64,000 bases of DNA from Candidatus Dadabacteria bacterium (GCA_951812735.1 OX638332.1:1186732-1250731), one strand, 5' to 3'; shown: positions 1-8,391, counted from the stretch's first letter. Numbers and translations: made by a program. Notes: a model not told the origin generated them from the letters alone.

Positions 1-978
1 GCGCCGCTGCTCGTGGATGAGGTTCAGTACGCTCCCAGGCTGTTTCGCTATCTCAAGGTTGAAATAGACAAGCACAGGGAAATGAACGGGCGCTTCATTC
101 TGACGGGGTCGCAGAAATTCAGCCTGATGCAGGGAGTCTCGGAGTCTCTGGCGGGACGTTGCGGCGTGCTGGAGCTTGAGGGCCTTACGATTGAGGAACT
201 TGGATCTGTATTTTCCCGCATGGAAGAGAATGAAGGAATGGCCGAGATTCTCGGTCGCGGGTTTATGCCGCAACTCTGGAAGGATCCGGCAATGAGGCCC
301 GCGGACTATTTCGCCAGCTATCAGGCGACTTATCTTGAGCGCGATGTGCGCCAGCTTTTGAATGTTTCGTCGTTGCGGGACTTTGACCGCTTCATGCGCG
401 CCTTGGCTCTTCGCAGCGGGCAGCTGCTTAACAAGTCGGAAATTGCCAAGGAGACGGGAATAAACAGCAAAACCGCCGACAAGTGGCTGAATGTGCTTGT
501 GGCTTCCAATCAGGTTACCCTGCTTGAACCCTGGTTTGCGAATCTCGGGAAGCGTCTCGCGAAGACGCCCAAGCTTTTTTTCAACGATGTCGGGTTGCTG
601 TGTTTCCTCTTGGGACTTAGCGGAGAGGCGGTGACCGGAAGCTATCTGGTCGGAGCGATATGGGAGACTTTTATTTTTGGCGAACTGCGAAAATACTTGT
701 CTCTGGCGGCTCCGGAAGCAACCATATGGCACTATCGGGACCAGTCACGCGAGACGGATTTCATTATTGAGAAGGACGGCCGTCTGACTCTGGCGGAAGC
801 GAAATGGAAGGAACTTCCGACGCCACGTGACTTTGCTCAGGCCCTCAAGGTTCACGAACTGCTCGGACCGCGGGCAAGATGGCCCGTTATGGTGCTTTGC
901 CGCACCCGCCAGAGTTTTCCGGTTGCAGAAAAGCTGCTTGCCGTAAATGCGTTCAGACTTCGGGAACATTTGCCATGA
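1..978 (+). CDS. ATPase of the AAA_14/DUF4143 family, 5' truncated by the window edge
   Basis: The reading frame is open from the first base, so the N-terminus with Walker A lies outside; about 325 residues are visible. The first residues, LLVDEVQYAP, are a Walker B-type strand (hydrophobic-DE) followed by the family's EVQ motif. ILTGSQ further on is the sensor region. The C-terminal half is DUF4143: YLERDVRQLL, a winged-helix-like stretch (ETGINSKTADKWL), then a PD-(D/E)XK-like core (D near FIIEKDG, then LAEAKW). Family members are standalone ATPases of unclear function, common in accessory DNA and sometimes suspected to act in defence or toxin-antitoxin contexts. A second, distinct member lies at 9108-10391. 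The family call is firm; no substrate can be inferred. Confidence 0.88.
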   Translation, partial: APLLVDEVQYAPRLFRYLKVEIDKHREMNGRFILTGSQKFSLMQGVSESLAGRCGVLELEGLTIEELGSVFSRMEENEGMAEILGRGFMPQLWKDPAMRPADYFASYQATYLERDVRQLLNVSSLRDFDRFMRALALRSGQLLNKSEIAKETGINSKTADKWLNVLVASNQVTLLEPWFANLGKRLAKTPKLFFNDVGLLCFLLGLSGEAVTGSYLVGAIWETFIFGELRKYLSLAAPEATIWHYRDQSRETDFIIEKDGRLTLAEAKWKELPTPRDFAQALKVHELLGPRARWPVMVLCRTRQSFPVAEKLLAVNAFRLREHLP

Positions 979-998
979 GAAGCTGGAAACTCCCTCCG

Positions 999-1017
999 GC
1001 CCTAAATTAGGCTTTTT
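999..1017 (+). terminator. possible short rho-independent terminator after the DUF4143 ATPase
   Basis: An imperfect hairpin (GCC-TAA against TTA-GGC) is followed directly by five T residues, 20 bases after the ATPase stop codon. The stem is short and interrupted by a bulged C, so the call is tentative. Confidence 0.35.
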
Positions 1018-1116
1018 CCGGTTTTCTCAGTAAATTTTTACGGCAGATTCGGGGAGGATAATGAAGAATCAAGACCCAAAACCCAGAGATTCGGTTTTGG
1101 ATAACGGAATATTTTG

Positions 1117-2679
1117 ATGTCGAAACACTTAAAGATCTTTGTGGTTTTCATTGCGTGCTTTTTCTTTGTCCCAGGCGGGGCCACGGCCCTTACCCTCACG
1201 CAGGCAAAGATAATGGCCCTTGAGAAAAACCACGACATAAGGGTCTGGATGCTGGGTGTCGACGCCGCCCGCGGAGAGCACAAGAGCAGGAAGGGCACAT
1301 ACGATCCCGAGATAAGCTTTATGGCCTCATACGCAGACACCAAGACCCCCACCTCAAGTTCTCTCATAGAGGACGGAATAATAAACGCCGAAGTTTTCTC
1401 CTTTGGAAGCGAACTCTCGGGCAAACTTCCCACCGGGACCTTCTATAAGCTCTACGACCTCGAGGTGTCGAGAACCGAGACCGATTCCCCAATCGATAGC
1501 CTTAGTCCGTCATGGGCCGCGAGCCTCGGTTTCAGCGTGGGGCAGGAGCTTCTCCGCGGCTTCGATATCGCTTCTAACAGGGTATCGCTTGTGCTTTCAA
1601 GAAAAGACAAAAACATATCCGTGTACGAGTTCGAGCGCGTGGTGGCAAAGACGCTTTTTGATCTTGAGAAAAGTTACTGGGGAGTAGTGGCTGCTGCCCG
1701 CGACCGCGACCTTGAGAAAAAAGCCTATGATCTGGCGCTTGATCTTGAGAGGAGAACCGGAATACAGGTAGAAGTCGGGGTTCTGCCAAGAGTGACTCTC
1801 ACTCAGGCGCGCTCTGAGAGCGCTGCCAGGAAGGTGAGGATGATAAACGCGGAGAATGCGTACGAAGCTTCCATGGACGCGCTTAAGAACCTCCTTGTCA
1901 TTCCCCTGGAGGAGAGTGTTGAGCTGCTTGAGATAACCGATTCCATGCCGACTGCGTATGCCCCAGTCTCTGAGCTTGAGGCGGTGCTGCAGGCCTTTGA
2001 AAAACGTCCCGAGATGCGCCGGACGGAGCAGGAGATGGAAAAGGCCCAGGCGCTTAAGACCTTTTACTCCCGCCAGAGGCTTCCCCGCCTAACGGTCGAG
2101 GGCCGTCTTGAATATCTGGGTCTCGGAGGCTCCGAAAACCCCGACAGGCTAATTTTCGAGGGGCTTGACAGCGTGTCCCCGCGCTTTGCCGATTCCTCGC
2201 ATGCCTATGACAGCATCGTTGACCGTGATTTTCCGAGCTGGAGCGTTACGGGGAAATTAAGTTTTCCCGTTTTTGGAAGAAAGGCCGGGGGGGACTACGC
2301 AAAAGCCCGCGCCGACTATGACCGGAGCGCTATAAGCTACCAGAAACAGAAAGACGCCGTGCGCCTCGATGTTAGAAACGCCATAAGGGAGATCGCAAGC
2401 AGCCAGAAGAAAATGGAAGCTGCACTGCTTTCCACCAATCTTGCCAAGGAAGTGCTCAGAAACGAGGAGGAGAAGTTTAAGGCGGGGCTTTCTACAACGA
2501 GGGAGATTCTTGAAGCGCAGAGGGATCTAATAAGCGCAGAGGCCGGCTACATAGGCGCCTTCGCAAGTTACCGGATTGCTCTGGCCGATCTTGAACGCGC
2601 AAGGGGGACGATGATTGAAAGCAACTCCTTTCTCATAGAGAACCACTCGGACATCGCATCTTATCTTGAAGCTGACTGA
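1117..2679 (+). CDS. TolC-family outer membrane efflux protein
   Basis: About 520 residues. An N-terminal signal peptide (basic MSKHLK, hydrophobic core, A-rich end near residue 25) is followed by LTLTQAKIMALEKNHDIR, the usual start of the outer membrane efflux protein repeat. The rest is mostly long amphipathic helices with a second repeat around residues 280-470, as expected for a TolC-type trimeric channel with periplasmic coiled coils. A TTG lies directly upstream at 1114, but ATG 1117 is preferred. No membrane-fusion or RND pump gene is adjacent, so it is either an orphan channel or part of a system encoded elsewhere. The substrate is unknown. No clear ribosome binding site is visible. 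Confidence 0.88.
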   Translation: MSKHLKIFVVFIACFFFVPGGATALTLTQAKIMALEKNHDIRVWMLGVDAARGEHKSRKGTYDPEISFMASYADTKTPTSSSLIEDGIINAEVFSFGSELSGKLPTGTFYKLYDLEVSRTETDSPIDSLSPSWAASLGFSVGQELLRGFDIASNRVSLVLSRKDKNISVYEFERVVAKTLFDLEKSYWGVVAAARDRDLEKKAYDLALDLERRTGIQVEVGVLPRVTLTQARSESAARKVRMINAENAYEASMDALKNLLVIPLEESVELLEITDSMPTAYAPVSELEAVLQAFEKRPEMRRTEQEMEKAQALKTFYSRQRLPRLTVEGRLEYLGLGGSENPDRLIFEGLDSVSPRFADSSHAYDSIVDRDFPSWSVTGKLSFPVFGRKAGGDYAKARADYDRSAISYQKQKDAVRLDVRNAIREIASSQKKMEAALLSTNLAKEVLRNEEEKFKAGLSTTREILEAQRDLISAEAGYIGAFASYRIALADLERARGTMIESNSFLIENHSDIASYLEAD

Positions 2680-2696
2680 TGTGCAGTTGAATTATC

Positions 2697-3083
2697 TCAC
2701 GGGGCGATAAGTTTTTTTCCCCAGAGACTCAGAACAACATCCATCTGGTTGTTTCCGGTTTTCCTGTTTCCCTTGTGAACTTTGTTCCAAAGTTCTTTCT
2801 TGTTATTCGCGAGCGATGGATCCGAGCGAAGCAACCGAACCGCTTCGACAGCCTATTCCTTGTTCAACAAGGATGGTTTTACGTACCTGCCCGGCGGCAC
2901 CTCTTTGATCATTCCTTCTGAGCACAAGCCGAGGTACGCAACCTTAGGATAGCTTTTTTCCTGAGATGTTTTCTGCGAGGGGAACTTGTGCGTGACAGTT
3001 GTTTCCTATGCGTCTTTTGGAGAATTTCCGTGCAGTCGGATACGCTCTGTGGCTTCTCCCGCCGCTTCTCCGTATTTTTGCAT
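2697..3083 (-). pseudogene. small DUF6979-like protein gene with two in-frame amber codons
   Basis: Reading the minus strand from ATG at 3083 to TGA at 2697 gives exactly 129 codons in one frame, interrupted only by TAG at codon 26 (3006-3008) and codon 77 (2853-2855). The conceptual product starts MQKYGEAAGEA. It contains AYLGLCSEGMIKEVPPGRY and LLNKE-stop-AVEAVRLL, and ends with QMDVVLSLWGKKLI. From memory these match a family of roughly 130-150-residue bacterial proteins (I believe DUF6979). In that family the first stop sits where Trp is usual (after K-D/E-A) and the second where Tyr is usual (NKxYA), so each is one base from a sense codon. Other genes here end in TAG, so amber recoding is unlikely. 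This looks like a recently inactivated gene; the family name is less certain than the open frame. Confidence 0.7.
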
Positions 3084-3169
3084 GACAAAAAGTTGTCTTT
3101 CTCTCAGAGATTCCACAAATTATCCGTAACTGTAGCTAAATTTTTCCGAGGTTCGCCATATCAAGAAAT

Positions 3170-3203
3170 GTCAAATAAGAACAATTAATTGTTCTTATTT
3201 GAC
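3170..3203. repeat. perfect 34-bp palindrome
   Basis: Starting GTCAAATAAGAACAATT, the 17-base half is followed immediately by its exact reverse complement with no spacer. It lies between the broken small gene and the higBA pair. It is AT-rich and has no T-run beside it, so it does not look like a terminator. The octamer GTCAAATA recurs at 3243-3250. It could be a dyad protein-binding site or a mobile-element footprint. Confidence 0.9.
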
Positions 3204-3357
3204 TAAGAGGGAAATAGTTCAATGATGACAGCAGGTTGTGGGTGTCAAATAGTACTGCGTGTGGCTAATTGTCCTTAAGGTTCCAGATTCTGCCAGAGTT
3301 CTTGAATATTTCGCGGAAAAGTCGGGTCAGGAAAATCGTCGGCTTTACCTTTTGCTC

Positions 3358-3400
3358 TTGACTTGCTTTTACGTTTTATATACCTTATTGGTATACAAAA
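3358..3400 (+). promoter_or_regulatory. higBA promoter overlapped by an operator-like inverted repeat
   Basis: A -35-like TTGACT at 3358-3363 is followed after 17 bases by TACCTT at 3381-3386. The -10 is covered by an inverted repeat at 3374-3400. Its inner arms TATACC and GGTATA are separated by TTATT, and flanking TTTT/AAAA extends them to 11 bp with one mismatch. The layout suits autorepression by the HTH antitoxin encoded downstream. Confidence 0.6.
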
Positions 3401-3465
3401 CTGAAGCTAAGCGACTCATTATCCCAGCGAAAGTTGACCTACACTCTGAACTTGGATTCTCATGA

Positions 3466-3795
3466 ATGGATATAAGTTTTCTCGACTCGGACCTAAAAAA
3501 GCTGTGCGAAGACCCGAAATATGCAAGTAGAAAACTCGGCAGCGCCTCGGCTAGAAAATTACAGACTCGACTGGCGGACCTTGATGCCGCAGCGAAACTA
3601 GGTGATGTGACCGTGGGTCACCCGCACTCTCTGAAAGGCGATAGAATCGGAGAATTTGCTCTTAATCTGTCAGGGGCGCGACGTCTGGTATTTAAATCGT
3701 GTGATGATCCAGCACCCCTGAATATGGATGGAGATATGGAATGGAGAGAAGTTAAGTCAATACGTATTGTATTTATAGGAGACTATCATGACTGA
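3466..3795 (+). CDS. higB: RelE/HigB-like toxin of a HigBA system
   Basis: 109 residues, the usual size for a RelE-superfamily mRNA interferase, which would act on translated mRNA in the cytoplasm. Visible features are a helical N-terminal half (ASARKLQTRLADLDAA), then beta-strands carrying HPHSLKGDRIGEFALNL, RRLVFK and a C-terminal VKSIRIVFIGDYHD, as in HigB-type proteins that end in (D/E)YH. The antitoxin gene overlaps its 3' end by 8 bases (ATGACTGA), giving the toxin-first order typical of higBA. ATG 3466 directly follows an upstream stop codon. Family assignment rests on length, motifs and the partner gene. Confidence 0.8.
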   Translation: MDISFLDSDLKKLCEDPKYASRKLGSASARKLQTRLADLDAAAKLGDVTVGHPHSLKGDRIGEFALNLSGARRLVFKSCDDPAPLNMDGDMEWREVKSIRIVFIGDYHD

Positions 3796-4891
3796 GAATC
3801 TTGATCGGTTTTGGCCGAAGTGGCCGTTGCCGCCCCCTGGAGAGACTATTCTTGACATTCTGGAAGAAAAGAACTGGACGCAGGCTGAATTTGCTGCCCG
3901 CGCCGGCTATACGACAAAACACGTAAGCCAACTTGTACGTGGAAGGGTGGCAGTTACGGAGGATACCGCGCTTCGGTTGGAACGGGTACTCGGGGCCAGT
4001 GCGGAGTTCTGGATGTCAAGAGAGGCAAAATATCGCGAGGCCATAGCGCGTGCGGAGGAAAACGAACGCCTTGAGAACGAGACCGGATGGCTCAAGGAAC
4101 TCCCGCTCTCGGAGATGATTAAGTTCGAGTGGATAGAAAAGTGTTCGGGAAAGATTGAACAGGTTTCGGAGTGTCTCAAGTACTTCGGTGTCGCTTCTGT
4201 ATCGGCGTGGCGTTTAAAATATCCTCTGCCTTCGCAGCTGGCTGCTTTCAGATCTTCGGAAAAATTCGAAAAGAAGCCCGGCGCCGTGGCGGCTTGGCTT
4301 CGCAGGGGGGAGCAAATAGCGGAAGGCCATCCTTGCAAGAGATATGACAGGCAGGGCTTTATAGCGAAGCTGAGGACCTTCCGCGAACTTACGAATGAGG
4401 TCGAACCAGAAGTATTTGTCCCACGACTGATTAATGCATGTGCGGAAGTCGGCGTCGTTGTTGTTTTTGAACCGGCCCCCAGGGGATGTCCTATGACAGG
4501 GGCAACACGTTGGCTGACTCCGGACAAGGCCCTGATAATGCTCAGCCTGCGGCATAAAAGAAATGATCATCTGTGGTTCGGGTTTTTCCACGAAGCGGCG
4601 CACATACTTTTTCACGGAAAGAGAATGCTGTTTCTCGAAATTAACGGAGGTATGAGAGACAAACATGAACGAGAGGCAGACGATTTCGCTGCCAATTTCC
4701 TAATTCCGAAAGAGGAGGCGAAGACTCTTTGCGATCTTCCACGCACCAGATCGGCTGTAGAGGCGTTTGCTCAAGAGATCGGCGTGGCTTCTGGTATTGT
4801 AGTCGGCCGAATGCAACACGAAGGATATCTGCCTATGAGCCACCTTAACGGATTGAAGGTGAGTTACAGGTGGAGAACTGAGCGGAGTTAG
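3788..4891 (+). CDS. higA: HigA-like antitoxin: XRE HTH domain fused to an ImmA/IrrE metalloprotease-like domain
   Basis: 367 residues. Residues ~15-80 form an XRE helix-turn-helix of the HigA type (WTQAEFAARAGYTTKHVSQL, then the ALRLERVLGASAEFW segment diagnostic of HigA antitoxins). The C-terminal half is an ImmA/IrrE (DUF955) domain with the zinc-protease motif HEAAH in FFHEAAHILFHG, and a downstream EREADDFAANFLIP that supplies the third ligand. It should neutralise the toxin encoded immediately upstream and repress the shared promoter through the inverted repeat near 3374-3400. The protease-like domain could allow regulated release of the toxin, but that is inference. Standalone HigA is ~100 residues, so this is the long architecture. 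Confidence 0.88.
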   Translation: MTENLDRFWPKWPLPPPGETILDILEEKNWTQAEFAARAGYTTKHVSQLVRGRVAVTEDTALRLERVLGASAEFWMSREAKYREAIARAEENERLENETGWLKELPLSEMIKFEWIEKCSGKIEQVSECLKYFGVASVSAWRLKYPLPSQLAAFRSSEKFEKKPGAVAAWLRRGEQIAEGHPCKRYDRQGFIAKLRTFRELTNEVEPEVFVPRLINACAEVGVVVVFEPAPRGCPMTGATRWLTPDKALIMLSLRHKRNDHLWFGFFHEAAHILFHGKRMLFLEINGGMRDKHEREADDFAANFLIPKEEAKTLCDLPRTRSAVEAFAQEIGVASGIVVGRMQHEGYLPMSHLNGLKVSYRWRTERS

Positions 4892-4971
4892 CAGGCGAGA
4901 CCTGAAGGAAAGGCTGTCTATATTAGAGTTTCCGCAAGGAAAAAATTTCCCGGAGCTTTTTAAGTCGGTAC

Positions 4972-6537
4972 TCAGTGCTTAAAGTGTCTCTTCCCGGTAA
5001 AAACCATCGCTATTGAGTGCTCGTCCGCAGCAGCTATGACTTCCTGATCCCTTACCGACCCGCCGGGCTGCGCTATTGCGGTTATTCCCGCCTGCGCCGC
5101 TTCGTCAACACCGTCTCTGAAAGGGAAAAATGCGTCAGAAGCTAGTACCGAGCCGTCGGTCGGCGTACGGGCCTTCATCCCCGCGATCCGAACGGAATCG
5201 ACCCTGCTCATCTGTCCTGCTCCTATGCCTACCGTCCGGAGATCCCTCACATAGATAATCGCGTTTGATTTTGTGTGCTGGCAGACTTTCCAAGCAAACC
5301 GAAGATCTTTCATTTCTTCCTCGGTAGGTTTTCTTTTGGTCGGAATTTGCAGGTCTGAAAAATCATCTCCCCATCCCCTGTCGCTTTGCTGTATGAGCGC
5401 CCCGCCCGTTACTTTCTTTATGTCCCAGACTCCCGCCTCGCCGATATCCATGCCGCCTGTGAGAAGCACCCGGAGGTTCTTCCTTGCGGAAAGCAGCATG
5501 AGTGCTTTTTCTGAAAAACCGGGTGCTATTATGACTTCGGAGAACATGCCGGCTATTTCCTCGGCCGCGGTTTCGTCAACCTCTCTGTTAAAGGCGATTA
5601 TCCCCCCGAAAGCGCTTTCCGGGTCACACTCCCTTGCCCGGGAGAACGCCTCTACGGGAGTATTTCCCAAAGCTGCTCCGCAGGGGTTGTTATGCTTCAC
5701 TATAACGCAGGCGGTATCACTAAATTCCCTTACGAGTTCGAAGGCGGAGTCGGTGTCGTATATGTTGTTAAGCGAAAGCTCTTTCCCCTGGAGCTGCTTA
5801 GCGTTTGCTACGCAGTGCGCCCCGGAGATCTTGCTTTCAGTGTAGAAAGCTCCGAGCTGGTGAGGGTTCTCCCCGTAGCGAAGATCAAGCTTTTTCTCAA
5901 GGTAGAGGGTGTAGGTTTCGGGAAGCGGGTTTTTTCCGCCATCGGGTTCCAGGGACGAGAGATAATTGGATATCGCCGCGTCGTATCTCGAAACGTAGGA
6001 GAAGGCCTTTGCCGAGAGGCGGAAATTTGTCTCGGGGGAGATTTCCCCCTTGTTTTTCCGAAGTTCCTTAAGCACCGCCCCGTAGTCTTCGGGATCGGTG
6101 AGCACGGTTACAGAAGTGTGGTTTTTGGCTGCGGCCCGCAGCATTGCCGGCCCTCCTATGTCTATGTTCTCTATCGCTTCAGAAAACGTAGTTTCTTCTT
6201 TTGCGACCACTTCCTCGAACGGGTAGAAGTTGACCACGAGCATGTCTATCGGCTCTATTGAGTTCTCAGCCATCTCCTCTACGTGGCGCTCATCGTCCCT
6301 TATTCCCAGAAGCCCCCCGTGTATTCTTGGGTGAAGCGTTTTAACCCTTCCCCCGAGTATTTCGGGAAACCCGGTGTAATCCGAGATCTCCGTTACCTTC
6401 GCTCCGCCGTCGCGAAGCCTCTTGGCGGTTCCCCCGGTTGAGAGTATCTCAACACCAAGCTCTCCGAGACCCTTTGCGAGCTTGGCTATTCCCTTTTTGT
6501 CGTAAACGCTTATTACCGCTTTTTTTATCCTTGTCAC
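4972..6537 (-). CDS. purH: bifunctional AICAR transformylase/IMP cyclohydrolase
   Basis: Catalyses the last two steps of IMP synthesis in the cytoplasm: formylation of AICAR using 10-formyl-THF, then ring closure. The product is about 521 residues, the normal PurH length. The N-terminal MGS-like domain starts KKAVISVYDKKGI and has the STGGTAKRL loop. The transformylase domain carries LRYGENPHQ and the catalytic KHNNPCG. The start chosen is GTG at 6537, because AAGGAG sits about 8 bases upstream and the family begins here; an in-frame ATG at 6582 would add 15 atypical residues. It stands alone rather than with other pur genes and is divergent from the MlaD-domain gene. Confidence 0.97.
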   Translation of the reverse strand: MTRIKKAVISVYDKKGIAKLAKGLGELGVEILSTGGTAKRLRDGGAKVTEISDYTGFPEILGGRVKTLHPRIHGGLLGIRDDERHVEEMAENSIEPIDMLVVNFYPFEEVVAKEETTFSEAIENIDIGGPAMLRAAAKNHTSVTVLTDPEDYGAVLKELRKNKGEISPETNFRLSAKAFSYVSRYDAAISNYLSSLEPDGGKNPLPETYTLYLEKKLDLRYGENPHQLGAFYTESKISGAHCVANAKQLQGKELSLNNIYDTDSAFELVREFSDTACVIVKHNNPCGAALGNTPVEAFSRARECDPESAFGGIIAFNREVDETAAEEIAGMFSEVIIAPGFSEKALMLLSARKNLRVLLTGGMDIGEAGVWDIKKVTGGALIQQSDRGWGDDFSDLQIPTKRKPTEEEMKDLRFAWKVCQHTKSNAIIYVRDLRTVGIGAGQMSRVDSVRIAGMKARTPTDGSVLASDAFFPFRDGVDEAAQAGITAIAQPGGSVRDQEVIAAADEHSIAMVFTGKRHFKH

Positions 6538-6666
6538 GAATGAAACTCCTTTTTTGGAATCGGAAGCGGCCGCGCGGGCCACACCGATCGGGCGAGACCT
6601 TTTTTCGCCCCAGGCGGAATCAAAATACTAAAACTATCACAGCCGCTCGGATTTTCAATTCCGTGC

Positions 6667-6695
6667 TTACAAACAATTTTGTTTTTCGGTACAAT
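6667..6695 (+). promoter_or_regulatory. sigma70-type promoter for the MlaD-domain gene
   Basis: TTACAA (6667-6672) and TACAAT (6690-6695) are separated by exactly 17 bases and lie about 40 bases upstream of the start codon, in the divergent region shared with purH. Confidence 0.55.
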
Positions 6696-6735
6696 ATCAA
6701 AGATAAAGTGTGCCAGTCGCGCTGGAGAAGCACAG

Positions 6736-7512
6736 ATGAAAAAAGAAAGATCCGCTCAGCTCAAGGTAGGGATTTTCGTTCTGGTATCGATCGCTATTTT
6801 CGTTTACGGAGTTTTCACGATAAGCGGCCAGGAGGAACTCTTTGAGAAGGAGTACACGGTAAAGACCTACTTTGACAACACGGCCGGGCTCCTTGAAGGC
6901 GCCTACGTGCGTCTCTCGGGCGTGGGCGTGGGGTCGGTTTCCTCTATCCGTTTCTCTGATGACCCCTCACTGGGGAAGGTTCAGGTGGTGATGGAGATTA
7001 ACAAGCGGGCGCTTGCCAGGGTCTCAGTGGACTCTCACGCCACGATCAAGACCGAAGGGCTTCTGGGAGCGAAATTCGTCGAGATCATTCCCGGTCAGGG
7101 AGAGGGTATAGGGAAGGCGCGCGACGGGATTGTGATCAGGGGCTACACGTCGCCCGAGATGCAGGAGATAATAAGCCAGTCAGAGGAATTCGTTACGAAC
7201 CTCACGGCTATCTCCAGGAATCTCGACAAGATAGTGGCGGCGTTTGCGGATGAGAAGCAGGAGGGTTTTATGCACACTCTGATATACGACGAGCAGTTCG
7301 CAGCGGACATGCGGAGCTTCTCCTCCAACTTGGCCGAGGTTTCCCGAATGATCAGGGAAGGGGAAGGTTCTGTTGGAGCGCTTGTAGTCGATCCATCGGT
7401 TCACGACGCTCTGAAAGGAGTGCTCGGAGAGGCGGAGAGAAACAGGTTTGTCCGCTCCGCCGTGAGGTATATGATAGAAGAAAAGGAAAAAAGGGCGTCG
7501 GAAGAACCTTAG
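6736..7512 (+). CDS. MlaD/MCE-domain membrane-anchored lipid-transport protein
   Basis: 258 residues from ATG 6736. An N-terminal transmembrane helix (VGIFVLVSIAIFVYGVFTI, ~10-30) is followed by an MCE domain with the family hallmarks TYFDNTAGLLEGAYVRLSGV and IKTEGLLGAKFVEI. The C-terminal part is helical, as in MCE proteins that form periplasmic barrels. MlaD is the substrate-binding component of the Mla ABC importer that moves phospholipids between outer and inner membrane. No MlaE permease or MlaF ATPase gene is adjacent, so partners must be elsewhere. An upstream in-frame start at 6679 would lie inside the promoter spacer and is rejected. Confidence 0.88.
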   Translation: MKKERSAQLKVGIFVLVSIAIFVYGVFTISGQEELFEKEYTVKTYFDNTAGLLEGAYVRLSGVGVGSVSSIRFSDDPSLGKVQVVMEINKRALARVSVDSHATIKTEGLLGAKFVEIIPGQGEGIGKARDGIVIRGYTSPEMQEIISQSEEFVTNLTAISRNLDKIVAAFADEKQEGFMHTLIYDEQFAADMRSFSSNLAEVSRMIREGEGSVGALVVDPSVHDALKGVLGEAERNRFVRSAVRYMIEEKEKRASEEP

Positions 7513-7588
7513 GGTTCCTGCCAGAATCGGGCTTTGCTTCTGGCGATGCCTTAATATTGAGTTAGAAAGTTTCAAGGAGGTAATAGAA

Positions 7589-8368
7589 ATGTCAGCGAGA
7601 AGATTTATGGTTTTTTTAATTGCTCTTGTTTTCTGCGCCGTTCCGCTCACGGCTACGCACGCGGATCAGTGCTCGACCAAGGCGTCGGGCAGTTCCACTT
7701 CGCTTCCGGGCCCGCAGCTTGTAACCGGTGCGTGGATGTTCATTGCGGCTTACAAGGCCGACCCGGAGGTTCTGAAATCGATGCTTCCGGCGGGTCTTAA
7801 GCCCCATCCGAACAACCACATAGTCATCAACATGTACACGGTTCCCGACAAGAACCAGACCTCGGGATTCGGGGCGTACACGCTCACCTATCTTACGGTC
7901 GAGGTTGACGGGAACGACTCGTACGTGATGGATGCGGACATAACTTACCCTGGAAGGTATTTCGTCCACTACTACAACAGCTCCCCCAAGATGAGAGAGT
8001 TCACAAAGGCAGTCGGCATTCCCGTCCAGGAGGGAATGACCACCACGGTGGTAAAGGACGGAGTGCTTACGACAAGGCTTGAAGTCGGCGGCAAGACGAT
8101 GATCGAGGCCACGGCCGAGGTCGGAAGCGAGCTCGGAGGTTTCGGCGGAGGGCACCTTAACTACTTCGGCTATCTGAAGGAGAAGGGGAAAGTGGTCAAG
8201 TATCCGATTCCGTGGAACGGGGGAACGGTGTCCATGGCTAACCCGAAAATAATGTTCAAGGCTCCAAAGGGTCATCCGCTTAACAAAATCAAGCCGCTTG
8301 GACCTCCAACCTGGGCCATCTGGACCAAGGGAAGTTTCGTCTATCCCCAGTACCAGGTAATGAACTGA
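7589..8368 (+). CDS. exported acetoacetate decarboxylase-like (ADC family) protein
   Basis: 259 residues. It starts at ATG 7589 with GGAGGT 7 bases upstream. Residues 1-26 form a clear signal peptide (ARR, then FMVFLIALVFCAVPL, cut near THA). The mature part resembles the acetoacetate decarboxylase superfamily: VTGAWMFIAAYKADPEVLKSMLPAGLKPHP near its start, then YTLTYLTVEVDG and a final KGSFVYPQYQVMN. Classical ADC enzymes are cytoplasmic and use a Schiff-base lysine. A lysine in SSPKMRE lies in a plausible place, but I cannot confirm equivalence. Export to the periplasm is unusual and suggests a different substrate. A strong terminator follows, so it is probably monocistronic. Confidence 0.75.
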   Translation: MSARRFMVFLIALVFCAVPLTATHADQCSTKASGSSTSLPGPQLVTGAWMFIAAYKADPEVLKSMLPAGLKPHPNNHIVINMYTVPDKNQTSGFGAYTLTYLTVEVDGNDSYVMDADITYPGRYFVHYYNSSPKMREFTKAVGIPVQEGMTTTVVKDGVLTTRLEVGGKTMIEATAEVGSELGGFGGGHLNYFGYLKEKGKVVKYPIPWNGGTVSMANPKIMFKAPKGHPLNKIKPLGPPTWAIWTKGSFVYPQYQVMN

Positions 8369-8391
8369 ACGTAGAGTAAATATGATTTTCA

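Noticed and set aside
2697..3083. Amber codon reassignment as explanation for the two TAG codons
   Set aside because: Intact genes here, including dnaB and the symporter gene, end in TAG, so TAG is a working stop codon.
2988..3188. 66-codon plus-strand frame
   Set aside because: It lies mostly opposite the better-supported minus-strand pseudogene and ends inside the perfect palindrome.
3259..3465. 68-codon frame immediately before the HigB start
   Set aside because: It runs across the promoter and operator of higBA, lacks a ribosome binding site and resembles no family.
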